Position numbers and translations under genes: made by a program. From Limonium bicolor (Eukaryota; Streptophyta; Magnoliopsida; Caryophyllales; Plumbaginaceae), in contig CM041779.1 in NCBI GenBank assembly GCA_023374045.1, forward strand, positions 2,294,001 to 2,358,000: a stretch of DNA of 64,000 nucleotides, in the 5' to 3' direction. The stretch's first letter is position 1. Every line of letters starts with the position of its first letter. The notes below the pieces were generated by a model. That model saw only the letters and a program-made list of their open reading frames with translations, was not told the DNA's origin and searched no databases. Shown here piece after piece: positions 22,767 to 32,564 of the stretch.

Positions 22767-22896
22767 TTATAGGTTTTACTTAAAAGCAAGTAAAAAGTCA
22801 ATAAAGCAAAGGCATATAAGGATTTTTTTTTTACTTATTAAGGAAGTGCTGGGAATAGGAAACACAATAAACAACTTTTTATATTGTTGTTTATTT
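22767..22896. other. Host DNA left of element 2, with a perfect hairpin
   Basis: AATAAACAAC at 22866-22875 is the exact reverse complement of GTTGTTTATT at 22886-22895. Element 2 is inserted at the outer edge of this hairpin. The target duplication TATTT (22892-22896) overlaps its right arm. Confidence 0.7.
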
Positions 22897-24494
22897 TGTA
22901 ACACCCCGAATAAAACATCCAGTAATACAAACGTCGCGCCTAAACAATATCACAGTTAACTACGCAGTGGTATAAACTCCATCCGGGTGTCACAGACGCC
23001 AACCACCCACGTGGTTGACACAACCATACTACCAACACCAAGTTACGGTCTGCATGACTGGAACAACCCTCAACCAAAACTCATAACCAATACAGGACAC
23101 AATCCGAATACCGAGTGTCTACAACAATATTGTCAAATCATAAACTGAAAATTACAACCTGAGTGTAGTAACAACCCATACTTCAAGCATACTACTACAA
23201 CTCAAGAATTATGCCCCGATGGACTACCCCCATGGTAGCCATCCCTCCTACGCTCCGTTATCGTCCGGCTCAATACCTGTAAAAATTGGGTTGTAAAGGA
23301 CTCAACAAACTACGCTGAGTATGAACGTGTGTAGCCCGTATGTTGCCGGGCCACACGACATGACTACTTGGTCGGATATTATTAAGTCAATTTACATGCT
23401 ATAATAAAGCAGTAAAACACATCACAACATATCATGATATCATACACACTTTAAGGTAGCATAACAATATAGACAAACATCCACGCATAACGTGCTGGCA
23501 TCATAGCACATCAAACACGCATTCAAGCACAACGAGCTGCTAGTATAGCAACCACAACATGTAAGTATAAAATGTGTGCATAGGTATGTTATACCCATGA
23601 TCCTCACTATGGGATCATTCGAGCGTTGTGTGTTTTCATTTCTTTTCTCTTGTTCCCTTAAAGTGTATTTTCTTTTTGTTTCCTTGCACCAGGTCTGGGG
23701 ATATAGTTTAGATCCCATGACCATCTCATGTCGGTGCTAATCTTTCCTTGTTTCTTTAAGGGTTATTTGTGAATTCTCTTATCACCACCATTTGGAAAAC
23801 TCTTCTCCATAGCTAATCCTCCATTCCCGGATAACGCTCTCTCTCTCTCTCTGTTGTTTTTAAATGTTACTAGCCACTGCCCCGGATACCAAGGGTCTGT
23901 CTCCCTATTCCTTTTCAATGTTACTAGCCTCTGCCCCGGATACAAAGGGTCCGTCTCCTATGCCTTTTAATGTTACTGGTCTCTACCCCGGATACAAAGG
24001 GTCCGTCTCCCTTTCCTTTTAATATTATTGGTCTCTACCCCGGATACAAAGGGTCTGTCTCCCTATTCCTTCTAATATTATTGGTCTCTACCCCGGATAC
24101 AAAGGGTCTGTCTCCCTATTCCTTTTAATATTATTGGTCTCTACCCCAGATACAAGGGTCCGTCTCCCTATTCATTTTTAACGGGTATTGGCTTATCATT
24201 ATCATTGATAGTTCGACACCATAGTGGGTGTCATTAGAGGTCCTCTATAGTTAAGAGGAGTTTCCCTTTATGTAGTTCCTTTGTTTGTTTACGAAGTTCG
24301 TTGTGTTTCATCTCAAGGTTTCATCAACGAGAAGGGACTACACTACTGTGCGCGCGCAAGCAATAAGCACAATAATAGCAAGTGGGTAAGCAAGGGAAAT
24401 AAGCAATCCATTCACATGCTTTACATAAGCTTACAACAGACAATTAAGCATGGTAAAACAAACATCCGTTTTCATGCATTCGTCTTGTGGTCAT
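22897..24494 (-). repeat. Element 2 left LTR, first segment
   Basis: PBS-proximal part of the left LTR, matching 46973-48586. It contains the CCAC-loop hairpin (23000-23017), a weaker version of the ACTCAGC stem-loop (23300-23320), a (CT)n run near 23837 and the six-unit CCCCGGATAC array (23866-24180). It ends where the Athila element begins. Confidence 0.92.
23866..24180. repeat. Six-unit ~53 bp tandem array (left LTR of element 2)
   Basis: Each unit reads approximately TTACTGGTCTCTACC, CCGGATACAAAGGGTCCG, TCTCCCTATTCC and a TTTTAAT tail. The core can pair CGGAT with GTCCG, allowing a G-T pair. The array follows a (CT)n tract. The right LTR has the same six units at 47954-48272, whereas element 4 lacks the array at the corresponding place. 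Confidence 0.9.
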
Positions 24495-25907
24495 TGTGGG
24501 GTAAAACCTAACGGCAAGTGTACCGATCAATTCTAGCAAGTTTTAATATAGAGTATTCCCTAAGTATCGAACCAGAGGAGGCGATGTGTCTAGTTTAAAT
24601 CTTTATTAAACGGAAAGTGAAATAACAAATTAAAACAGGAAATTGGGGTTTGATTTGATGACAATTAAAAACTGTAACAGAATGTGAAACAAAACAAGCA
24701 GGAAAAATAAATGTTGTGAAACTAATTGGAAAGGAGATCCCGGTTTACTACTGCACCCTAAATCTGTAATTCCTATCCCTAAGTGATTTCCAAGATAATT
24801 CTGAGTAAAACCCTAGAACAAGATAATTTACCTCCGGTCTCCCGCTTAGCAAATACTAGTTAGCAAAGACCAAATTCTAACTCTCGTTACGAACCCACTG
24901 TTTACTAACCGCCTTAAGAACAATCTAGTTTATTGGTCAATTAGCAATTTAGAGGAATTACCGTCTCTAAACTAACCGGTTATTTTCCTGTAATCAATTG
25001 AAAGCCGCAGTCGTCACATATAAGCTAACAAAATACTAATCTTTATAATTGGCCAAATTATAACGATTAATAAATTAAGTAAGGAAAATAACTTTACTCA
25101 ATCGAATTGCTTAAATCACAAAGGAACAGGAATAGTCAATTTAGGGATACATAGCAAACCGAAATCTAAAGGAAACTACTCAGCCATTGACATGTTTACA
25201 CTAAGCAAAACTGTAATGAGTAGTTATAAAGAACAAGAAGGAACTCTATTGAGACTTCTAGAGAAGTCTCCGTGATGAACTTCCTACTCTACTCTGCTCC
25301 AAACTCCAAACCAGACTCAAACTCAAACTTAAGCTAATCTCTCTGTATCGTGACAATTTGTGGGCTCTGGAAGCGTCCCCCTCACGTTGGCCAGACTCCC
25401 CCTTTTATAACAACAGAATTCTATCTTTAATCTATCTCTAACCTAATCTAATTAAGCGACAACTAAGAGATATAATAACAAATATTAAAGATAGACACCA
25501 TTCCGTTATTTCCGAACAAAACTCTGGCGCTCCGCTTGTATTGGTCCGGGTTTGCAAAGTAGGACACAAACCCGGACCGCGTCTGAAAATAGGCAGAAGG
25601 TTCTCGCTTGGGATGGTCCGGGTTTATATAAACCTAGCTCCAAACCCGGACCCTCAATAAAACACAGCCGTGGTCAATGAAAATCTCCCTTTTGACTCTG
25701 GTTTGACTTCCCATGTTGCTCTAACCTCTAAAATCTTCATTTAAGCACTTTGTTGAGCATTTTATCCTGAAAACATATGAAATCGATCATTGGAGACAAA
25801 TATAACGATAAAGAGTAAATAAAGCATTACGGCGGGAAGTTAATGTCATAATGTAGAAAATTAAGCATGAATAGACTAGTAAACTTAGACAAATTCCTGA
25901 CTTATCA
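24495..25907 (-). repeat. Athila-type left LTR (3' LTR)
   Basis: 1413 bp, reading TGATAAGTCAGG to CCCCACA on the minus strand; one base is lost near the terminus compared with CCCCAACA in the partner. It carries two hairpins made of GGTCCGGGTTT and AAACCCGGACC at 25543-25578 and 25615-25652. Confidence 0.92.
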
Positions 25908-25921
25908 ACTTCCTCACACTT
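25908..25921 (-). promoter_or_regulatory. Athila-type polypurine tract
   Basis: The minus strand reads AAGTGTGAGGAAGT immediately before the LTR, preceded by GAGGGCAAGCAAAGATT as in other Athila/gypsy elements. Near-copies of the TAAGTGTGAGG word also occur near 26851 and 26993. Confidence 0.8.
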
Positions 25922-27560
25922 AATCTTTGCTTGCCCTCAAGCAAAATAGAAACATACTGAAATCTTACAGAAGGGAGTCGTCAGTTTAGAACTGTGCACA
26001 AGGAGATCTAATAATGAAAAGCAGTCATAGAAAACAATGATCCATACTTGCAGGTGTTCATAAACAGTGAATTGAGAAGTATTTTGCAAAGGCTTAAGAC
26101 ACATAGTTAAACCACTGACTCCAATTTCACTCAGGGACTACTTTCCAATTAACTTTCCACAATCCATGGCGACAAGGGGTGAGAAGTAATATCTTATTCC
26201 ATATTACCTTTCATCACCACGTACTCATCAAGAAAGACTTTGCACTTTGCATTTGAAATTAATAAATTTCTTCAACTTTCTAAACAAGCATTAGCTTTCT
26301 CTTTTATATCCCTCAGAATTTTCTCTCCATTCATGCATGCGGCGTGGGTCTTCTATCCCAGATCAGATGACCTTAGGTAGATGGGGATGAGGCAACCCCC
26401 GAGGACTTAATTACCAAATGGGCGAGGCTGTTTTTTCTGGGTTAAAAATTCGATTAGAGGAGTACCTTGCCTTTGTCCTTCCTTCCTTTCATTCAATAAT
26501 CATTCCCAAAGTCCCCAAGTGAAATTAAAGACAAATAGCTATACTAATAGGCTTAACTTTTTAGTGAAGAAATAGACAAGCATTACTCAAATACTGTACA
26601 TACAAGCAGTGCAACCAGAATTCCTACAACTGTTTTCCAGCTTCGATCTCACAAAAACTAGAACTACTCGTGCGGTGTTCCAAACCAACTTATCCAACAC
26701 TGAATAAGACTCAGGTATGTTATGCAACAAAAATTTTGAGGGCCAGCAAAAATATTGTGAAATGGAATGATAGTCTTAAGAGAAAATTGTTCAAAATTAG
26801 CACATTCGAATGTAACTGAGCATGAACATGAGCATGTGTAATTTTCCCTTCCTCACACTTAAAAATTAGCAATGCCCTCTTGCTTCATGAAAATGATTAA
26901 TACGGAAGGAAAACACAACCTTGCGGAAAACAACGTTTGTAAAATAAAAGAAGTTTAGAAAATCACGCCCCTGGAGTATGGTGAGGACAACGTCCTCACA
27001 CTTATGTAAACAAACGGGTTGTTGAATTCTGCAGAAAATTCGACAGAGTTTCCTTTGGTTTCCTCAATACCTCACACGCATCAAAAAGCAGACCTGTAGC
27101 TCAAGAAATAGAACCAGGCAACACGAACTTGCAGAAACAATAAGTGTGTGAGGAAAACATCATAGTTTAGTGATACAGACGTTATGAAACAGGCAGCATT
27201 CGAATCCAAAGTAAGATAGAAGTATTCGAAAAACACGCCAGTAAGTATTGCGCTTGTGCGGTCCGGGTTTGCAAACTAATACTCAAACCCGGACCACATC
27301 CAAAAGTAGTCAGTATGTAGCGCGCCTGTCAGGTCCGGGTTTTGCAAACTCGCCCTGAACCCGGACCACCCATAAAACATCCCAGTAGCTTCGCCAAACA
27401 TACGGTCCGGGTTTATAACCAAGCTCCAAACCGGACCACTCCAAAAGTGGCCAGAACCTCAAATTGGTAACTGATGTCCCTCCAAACTCCTGAATTCACC
27501 TTCAAACCATGAAAAACTAAACAGAACATGTCTAACAGACTCATTACGCCAAAAATAAAG
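25922..27560 (-). other. Athila-type 3' untranslated region
   Basis: About 1.6 kb between the pol tail and the LTR, non-coding. It contains three GGTCCGGGTTT/AACCCGGACC hairpins (27260-27439) like those of its own LTRs, and two extra polypurine-like CCTCACACTTA words near 26851 and 26993. No envelope-like gene is visible. Confidence 0.7.
27260..27439. repeat. Three GGTCCGGG hairpins in Athila-type 3' UTR
   Basis: Modules at 27260-27296, 27332-27368 and 27413-27438 pair GGTCCGGGTTT with AACCCGGACC (the third is slightly reduced) over a loop of 12-20 bases. Module size equals that in the LTRs. Confidence 0.85.
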
Positions 27561-27874
27561 AATGTAAAACAATAAAACTTACGAGAATTAAACAAAAACG
27601 AAAATAATAAAACTCACAAAACTGGGTTGTCTCCAGCCAGCCGCCCGTCTTTTCGGTCTTTGGCTAGACCGTGCCCTCATTCTCTCTCGAGAGACTCCAG
27701 AGGATTGAGCTTGTCTTGGGGTCCCAGTGACAAGAAGTTCGAGATGCTTCCAAAACTTGTTTTGAAGACCTACCAGCATAAAACAGTAGTTTGCTCACCT
27801 TCTGCATTCGAGTGATCGTACCGTGAGCAACTTTCGATTCGAGCATCGGCTGTAGGTCCCCATCCCAAGCTTTT
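27560..27874 (-). pseudogene. Deletion junction and pol C-terminal tail
   Basis: On the minus strand, protease sequence passes through KAWDGDLQP at about 27870 and loses similarity near 27760. By 27630 it reads RRAAGWRQPSF, which resembles the end of pol in Athila-type elements. The roughly 4 kb expected for reverse transcriptase, RNase H and integrase is absent. The exact breakpoint cannot be fixed by eye. Confidence 0.65.
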
Positions 27875-28424
27875 TCAAAAAATAGTGTATGGCATGAGAC
27901 TGATTGATGCTCCCAAATCAGCAAGACAGTGGTCAAAATCAATGTCTCCTACTCTGCAAGGAATTGTGAAACTTCCTCCAGGATCTTTGCATTTTTCTGG
28001 TTGGCGCTTTTGTATGATCACTGAACAAGTTCCTGTAAGCTGAATAGTCCCTGTCTCAACTAACTTTTCCTTATTAGATAAAAGCTTCCTTAAATACTTG
28101 GCATAGTTAGGCACCTTCGCAACTAATTCAACAAAAGGAATATCAACAGATAGTTGACGAAGTAAAGTAAGAAACTTATCAAACTCACTATCCTCCTTGA
28201 AACGCTTGGTTCTGCTTGGGAAGGGAACTGGAGGAGAACGCAACTGCAAATCGGCGGTGTAGGTGAGGAGATTGGGTGGTTTTGCAATTACGCTCATTCT
28301 CTAGCAGCACCGGTTCCTCTATATTCACCACCTCAAGCTCATTAGTTTTACCTTTACCGCTCCTAGTAGTTACCTTCTTCACTATTTCCTTTTCCTGCAA
28401 AGAAGATTTTTTAGCCAATGTCAT
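27875..28424 (-). pseudogene. Athila-type linker and aspartic protease
   Basis: Retroviral-type aspartic protease cleaves Gag-Pol. The minus frame 28297-27875 runs from PPVPFPSRTKRF through VPNYAKYLRKLL to FTIPCRVGDIDF and CLADLGASISLMP. The D-L-G-A-S segment is the catalytic motif in the form usual for Athila elements, where other families have D-S/T-G-A. Upstream, 28424-28300 carries a charged linker with KKVTTRSGKGK. The protease stops soon after the motif. The next recognisable sequence is a pol C-terminal tail, so the rest of pol has been deleted. Confidence 0.85.
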
Positions 28425-28429
28425 CTACT

Positions 28430-29084
28430 AGCTTAGCATAATTTGGCATAAACTTAAGCACTTCAGAAAAAGGCATATCCTTAGTTGATTTCTTAAAAAT
28501 GTTAAGAAATTTCCAAGTTGTTCATCGAGGTCCCTTTTCTTTAACCTGTCAGGAAGGGAATAGGTTCTTCAAATTTACGATTAGAAACAGAAGAGTAAGA
28601 AGGTTGAGTTTCAGGAGACTCCTTCTCCTTGGGTGTTTCAAAAGCTTTACTAGAGTCCTCAACCTCTTTTCGAACGGGCTGAATGACAGCAACAAGTGGA
28701 GCATCATCTTCCACAACAAAAACAGCTTTGGGCATGCTCTCTTGGATTCTGCTCTGACTGACTAGGCAAAGAACCCAAAGGACGCTGAACTAGCTGCTGA
28801 GATATCTGAGACAGCTGAGTCTCGATGTTCCTGTTGAATGTCCTTTGATCAGCGTTGAAAGTCCTCTGCTCCTGATTGAAAGCTTCCAGCTCATTGAACT
28901 TCTTCGTGCTAACCGAGATGAAATCATTCATCCTGGGCCAGAACTTCATCCATACTAGAAGAGCGCTCCAGCACCTGAATTCTGTGCTTACTGATTCTGT
29001 AGTGGCTGCTTCTGATAGGAAGGATTATACTGCTGCTGAGGTCTCTGATTGTAGTTGTTGTTACCACCAGCTTGGTAACGGTTC
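28430..29084 (-). pseudogene. gag: Athila-type gag C-terminal part and linker
   Basis: This continues the gag relic on the other side of element 3. The minus strand reads YQAGGNNNYNQRPQQQ, a low-complexity Gag tail. An alpha-helical stretch follows, with repeated F-N-x-(D/E)-Q-R-T-F-N units and Q-L-S-Q-I-S-Q-Q-L (28949-28704). Then N-P-R-E-H-A, and in another frame KAVFVVEDDAPL. The last part carries an R-D-L-D-E-Q-L module ending near 28430. Frameshifts at about 28735 and 28541 break it. The coiled helix probably served Gag multimerisation. Confidence 0.85.
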
Positions 29085-31851
29085 GGTAACGACCCCAAAA
29101 CCACCCTGGTTGGGAGACCGTTACACGCCGCGCGCTTATTACCTAAGACACGCAAGCTACACTATCGAAACCCCAAATAGAACTAATGCTCATATATTAC
29201 CAGATAAACGATTACAAAATGTCTTTACAATACACAGGCGGAAGCCAAACTGAATTACAAAGCATAATCTAAATACAACTGGGCCCTAAGGCCAAACAAA
29301 CTAAATACAAAACTCAAATGCCAAACGAAAGTAAGAGCTGATCTCCAAGCACGAACTAAAACCTGCAAATCAGACGGAGATAGGGGTGAGCAAAACTATT
29401 GCTCAGCAGGTGATAAACTTCATCAGCTGAGCACGCTCAAAACATAATCTGAACATACATACTTATACATATACAGAAGCGCTTAGCCAGGGCGAAACCA
29501 AAGTCAAAGCAGGAGACTTTCAAATAGGCAGAAGTCTAAAACAGAAGAGGCTAAGCAGTGGTCAAAACATACACTTAATAGCAGAAGGTAAACTGAAGCT
29601 GAAAGCTTGACGAAATCAGAAGCTTAAGAACCTCAGAAGCTTAAACACAATCAGAAGCTTAGCAAAATCAGAAGCTTAGCAAAATCAGAAGCATAGCAAA
29701 ATCCGGAACTTATCAGAAGACAGTAAGCACACAGCAGACCGTCTCAAATCAAATACTGATAGAGCAGACGAAGCAGAGTGCTTATAAAGCAGATAACCCA
29801 GCAGACAGAAAGCACACAGCAGTCCGTCGACGTTTGAAAACAGACAGAGCAGACAGAAACAGATCACTTAGTAAACCAGAGGCTTTCAGAAGACAGAAAG
29901 CACATAGCAGTCTGTCAGAAATCAGAAACAGTTAGAGCTAACAGAAAACAGAACTCTTAACAATCAGAAGTGGGACACTAGCACCAAGCATAACACTCAG
30001 AAAGGGTCGAAGACCCATGGATCTAACAGATCCCTCGACAACGCAGAAATGACCCGAAGGCCAAAGGGTTCGTCAACCCCACAGAACAGATTGGGCATGA
30101 CCCACACTCAGAACGACGTCTACATGTACTATAACCACGGAATAGCTCGACCCAGCCATTCACGGCTCAAAAGCAGAGTAACTAGGTCCCAAAACAGAGG
30201 CTTAATCCAAATAGATCGAAGCTTAATACAGAGCAGAGCGGAAGTCTTAACCAGATCAGAACAGAAAGCGAAAGCCTAGCAAAATCAGAGAAGGAGCTTA
30301 CCAATGGAAACCTTAGCAAAACAGAAGTCGAACCCGATTAGTAAATACGAAAGCAAACTGAAGTCAGAGGTTGAAGCACATTTTCAGAGCAAAACAGAGT
30401 TCAAAAGATTAACGGAGACCTTAAAATCAGACAACACTTAAACCCATGCTAAAACACCTGAAAACAGATAGTACTCGAAAAGAGGAATCCAACGCCGCAA
30501 ACGGCACTCAAAACGGAGCTCAGACGAAGAAGTTATGGTCAAAACAGAGGCATGTCCGAACTTGTGTCCGGACATCAATGTTCGGACACAAGTCGAACCT
30601 TCAAACAGAAGCAGAGACCGAGGTGTCCGAACATCCAAGTTCGGACGGATGTTCGGACGTTCTTCGGAAATCAGGACGTGTAGAGTCCGAACTTGTGTCC
30701 GGACATCAGATGTTCGGACACAAGTCGAAGCCAAAGTCAGAGAAAACAGAAGGCTGTGTCCGAACTTCAAAGCTCGGACGGAAGTTCGGACACAGCGAAG
30801 ACTTTAGAAAATAAAAGCGCAACAGGGTATGTCCGAACGTCAAAGCTCGGACAGACGTTCGGACATACCGAAAAACTCAGAAAAAGAAGCGATTTACACA
30901 CAGACAGAGGCATCAAAACAATGTCAAAAATGCAGTACGAAACCAAAGCCTTTAAACCATAACCATGGCAGTTTTAGAAGGTCAAAACCAAGACAAATCA
31001 GACAGAGATCGATCACCAAACATAGGGCGATTAAACAATCCGAACTCTCAAATCAGAAGCACTCAAAGTTCACAAAACAGAAGGGAACCATAGAGGTAGA
31101 TTCACCATTGTCAAAGCAATACTTCATAACAAAATACGCAAAACAAAACCAATCCCACGGGGTTGCAACGCATCAAAACACAATCCAGAACTCACACCAA
31201 ATTACCACGGATCAGAAACCACACAAACATATACGGAAAACAATGAAACCAAAACCCCCGTGGGTGAACGCACACAACCGAATCCATCTACCACCTACCT
31301 CACATCCGAAGCAAAGCTATCTCTGCGGACTCTACGAACTGCCTTCTCGGATCTCCATTCGAACGACCATCCCTCGAATCAAACCATTCCCAAAATACAA
31401 AATCGAAACTAGAAAAGAGAGAAGGGAAACTCAATGAAGAAGAGAATCAGATCTACAACCCAAACCTGACTGACGACTGACAGACGAACAGAATTCCACT
31501 GGCGATCTCTAGCGATCATCAATCAAAAGGAATTGAAGAAGAAGATGAGCAAAGGGAGGAGAAGTTGAGAGCGATGAGAACGTCGAGAGAACCGTCAGGG
31601 TAGTGGAAGAAAATAATAACGTGAATAGAAGTTTTAGAAAGGAAGAGAATAATTAAAGAATTAAGAAGTCCCTTCCCTAAAATAAATAAATAAATAATAG
31701 AAGCATGTTATTTCTAATTCTCCTTCCTCAAGCTATGACAATAATATTTAAGGAATGTCATAACACTCTAGTATAGGTACAAATTAATCTAAACTCCCTT
31801 TGCGAATCAGAAGGAATATGATAAAATAAAAAAAAAATCTGGGGCATAACA
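29085..31851 (-). repeat. Element 3 left LTR (3' LTR)
   Basis: 2767 bp. It contains many AGAAGCTTA, GCAGACAGA and CAGAAG words, the TGAGC/GCTCA stem-loop (29387-29405) and the GTCCGAAC hairpin array (30552-30868). The longest frame (30829-31437 plus) is compositionally biased, is broken in the other LTR and has no recognisable domain, so I do not call it a gene. Confidence 0.93.
30552..30868. repeat. Array of GTCCGAAC/GTTCGGAC hairpins (left LTR, element 3)
   Basis: Five modules. The last is the longest: GTATGTCCGAACGTC (30827-30841) pairs perfectly over 15 bp with 30854-30868, enclosing a 12-base loop that itself contains CTCGGAC. Others include TTGTGTCCG/CGGACACAA stems. Confidence 0.88.
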
Positions 31852-31866
31852 ACATACCCCCCTTAA
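31852..31866 (-). promoter_or_regulatory. Element 3 polypurine tract
   Basis: The minus strand reads TTAAGGGGGGTATGT directly before the LTR end TGTTATGCCCC. Confidence 0.85.
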
Positions 31867-32546
31867 AAAGAATTTCGTCCTCGAAATTCGACGAAACCCA
31901 GAATATTAGCAGATGCACTTCCAGTGCAGGAACACTACAACACGAGCAATGAGTTAACACTCAGAACAGAATGCACTGTTGATTGACTGACAGAAGGACC
32001 AGAAGAAGACCACTAATACATAGCTCCAAGGCACAGAAGGGAAACTCACAAGGCTAACACTCCAGTTTACTGGTCGACTCACTGACAGAAGAGGCGGAAC
32101 AAAAGATCGATAGCTCTCAGCCCAAAAGCACAGGAACCCTCTCTTTAGAATTCGTCCTTACCCAAAGGACCAAGCACACTCAAAAGCTCACACCAGAACA
32201 ACAATAAGAACACACAAGCCAAGCACATACCCAAGCCCACAACTGAAGCACACATCACTGTCAAACAAGAACTCACATTCGGTCATCCTTCCCAAAGGAC
32301 CCGACTCCCTCAGACCCAGACTCAGACTCAAACACAGCAAATACACAGACAGACACTACGCTTCCGCTGCGCTACTCTGATAGCGGACAACCACAGAGCA
32401 GACACACTCACAGACTCCAGATAGCAATCAAACCAAGCAGCAGATAGCGGTCAAATCACGCAATAGGTAACACATAGCACATAGCAGACAAGGACACGGA
32501 AGCGTAGACATGCAGACACCCACAAATCCCAACGAAAACCAAACCT

Positions 32547-32560
32547 GGCTCTGATACCAC
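32547..32560 (-). promoter_or_regulatory. Element 3 primer-binding site, tRNA-iMet
   Basis: The minus strand reads TGGTATCAGAGCCA, then GG, a perfect standard initiator-Met site, four bases (TTTA) from the LTR. Unlike elements 1 and 2 it continues with the tRNA-matching CCA rather than folding into a hairpin. Confidence 0.92.
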
Positions 32561-32564
32561 TAAA

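Larger units (their letters stand above)
31852..32564 (-). other. Element 3 interior, 713 bp, non-coding
   Basis: Begins with the polypurine tract (31852-31866) and an AATTTCG/CGAAATT stem with a TCCT loop (31871-31888), and ends with the primer site. No open frame. It is reduced to little more than the two priming signals. Confidence 0.88.

Noticed and set aside
30829..31437. 202-residue plus-strand open frame in the element 3 left LTR
   Set aside because: Lys/Gln/Ser-rich without any domain, broken by indels in the other LTR, and inside a transposon LTR.
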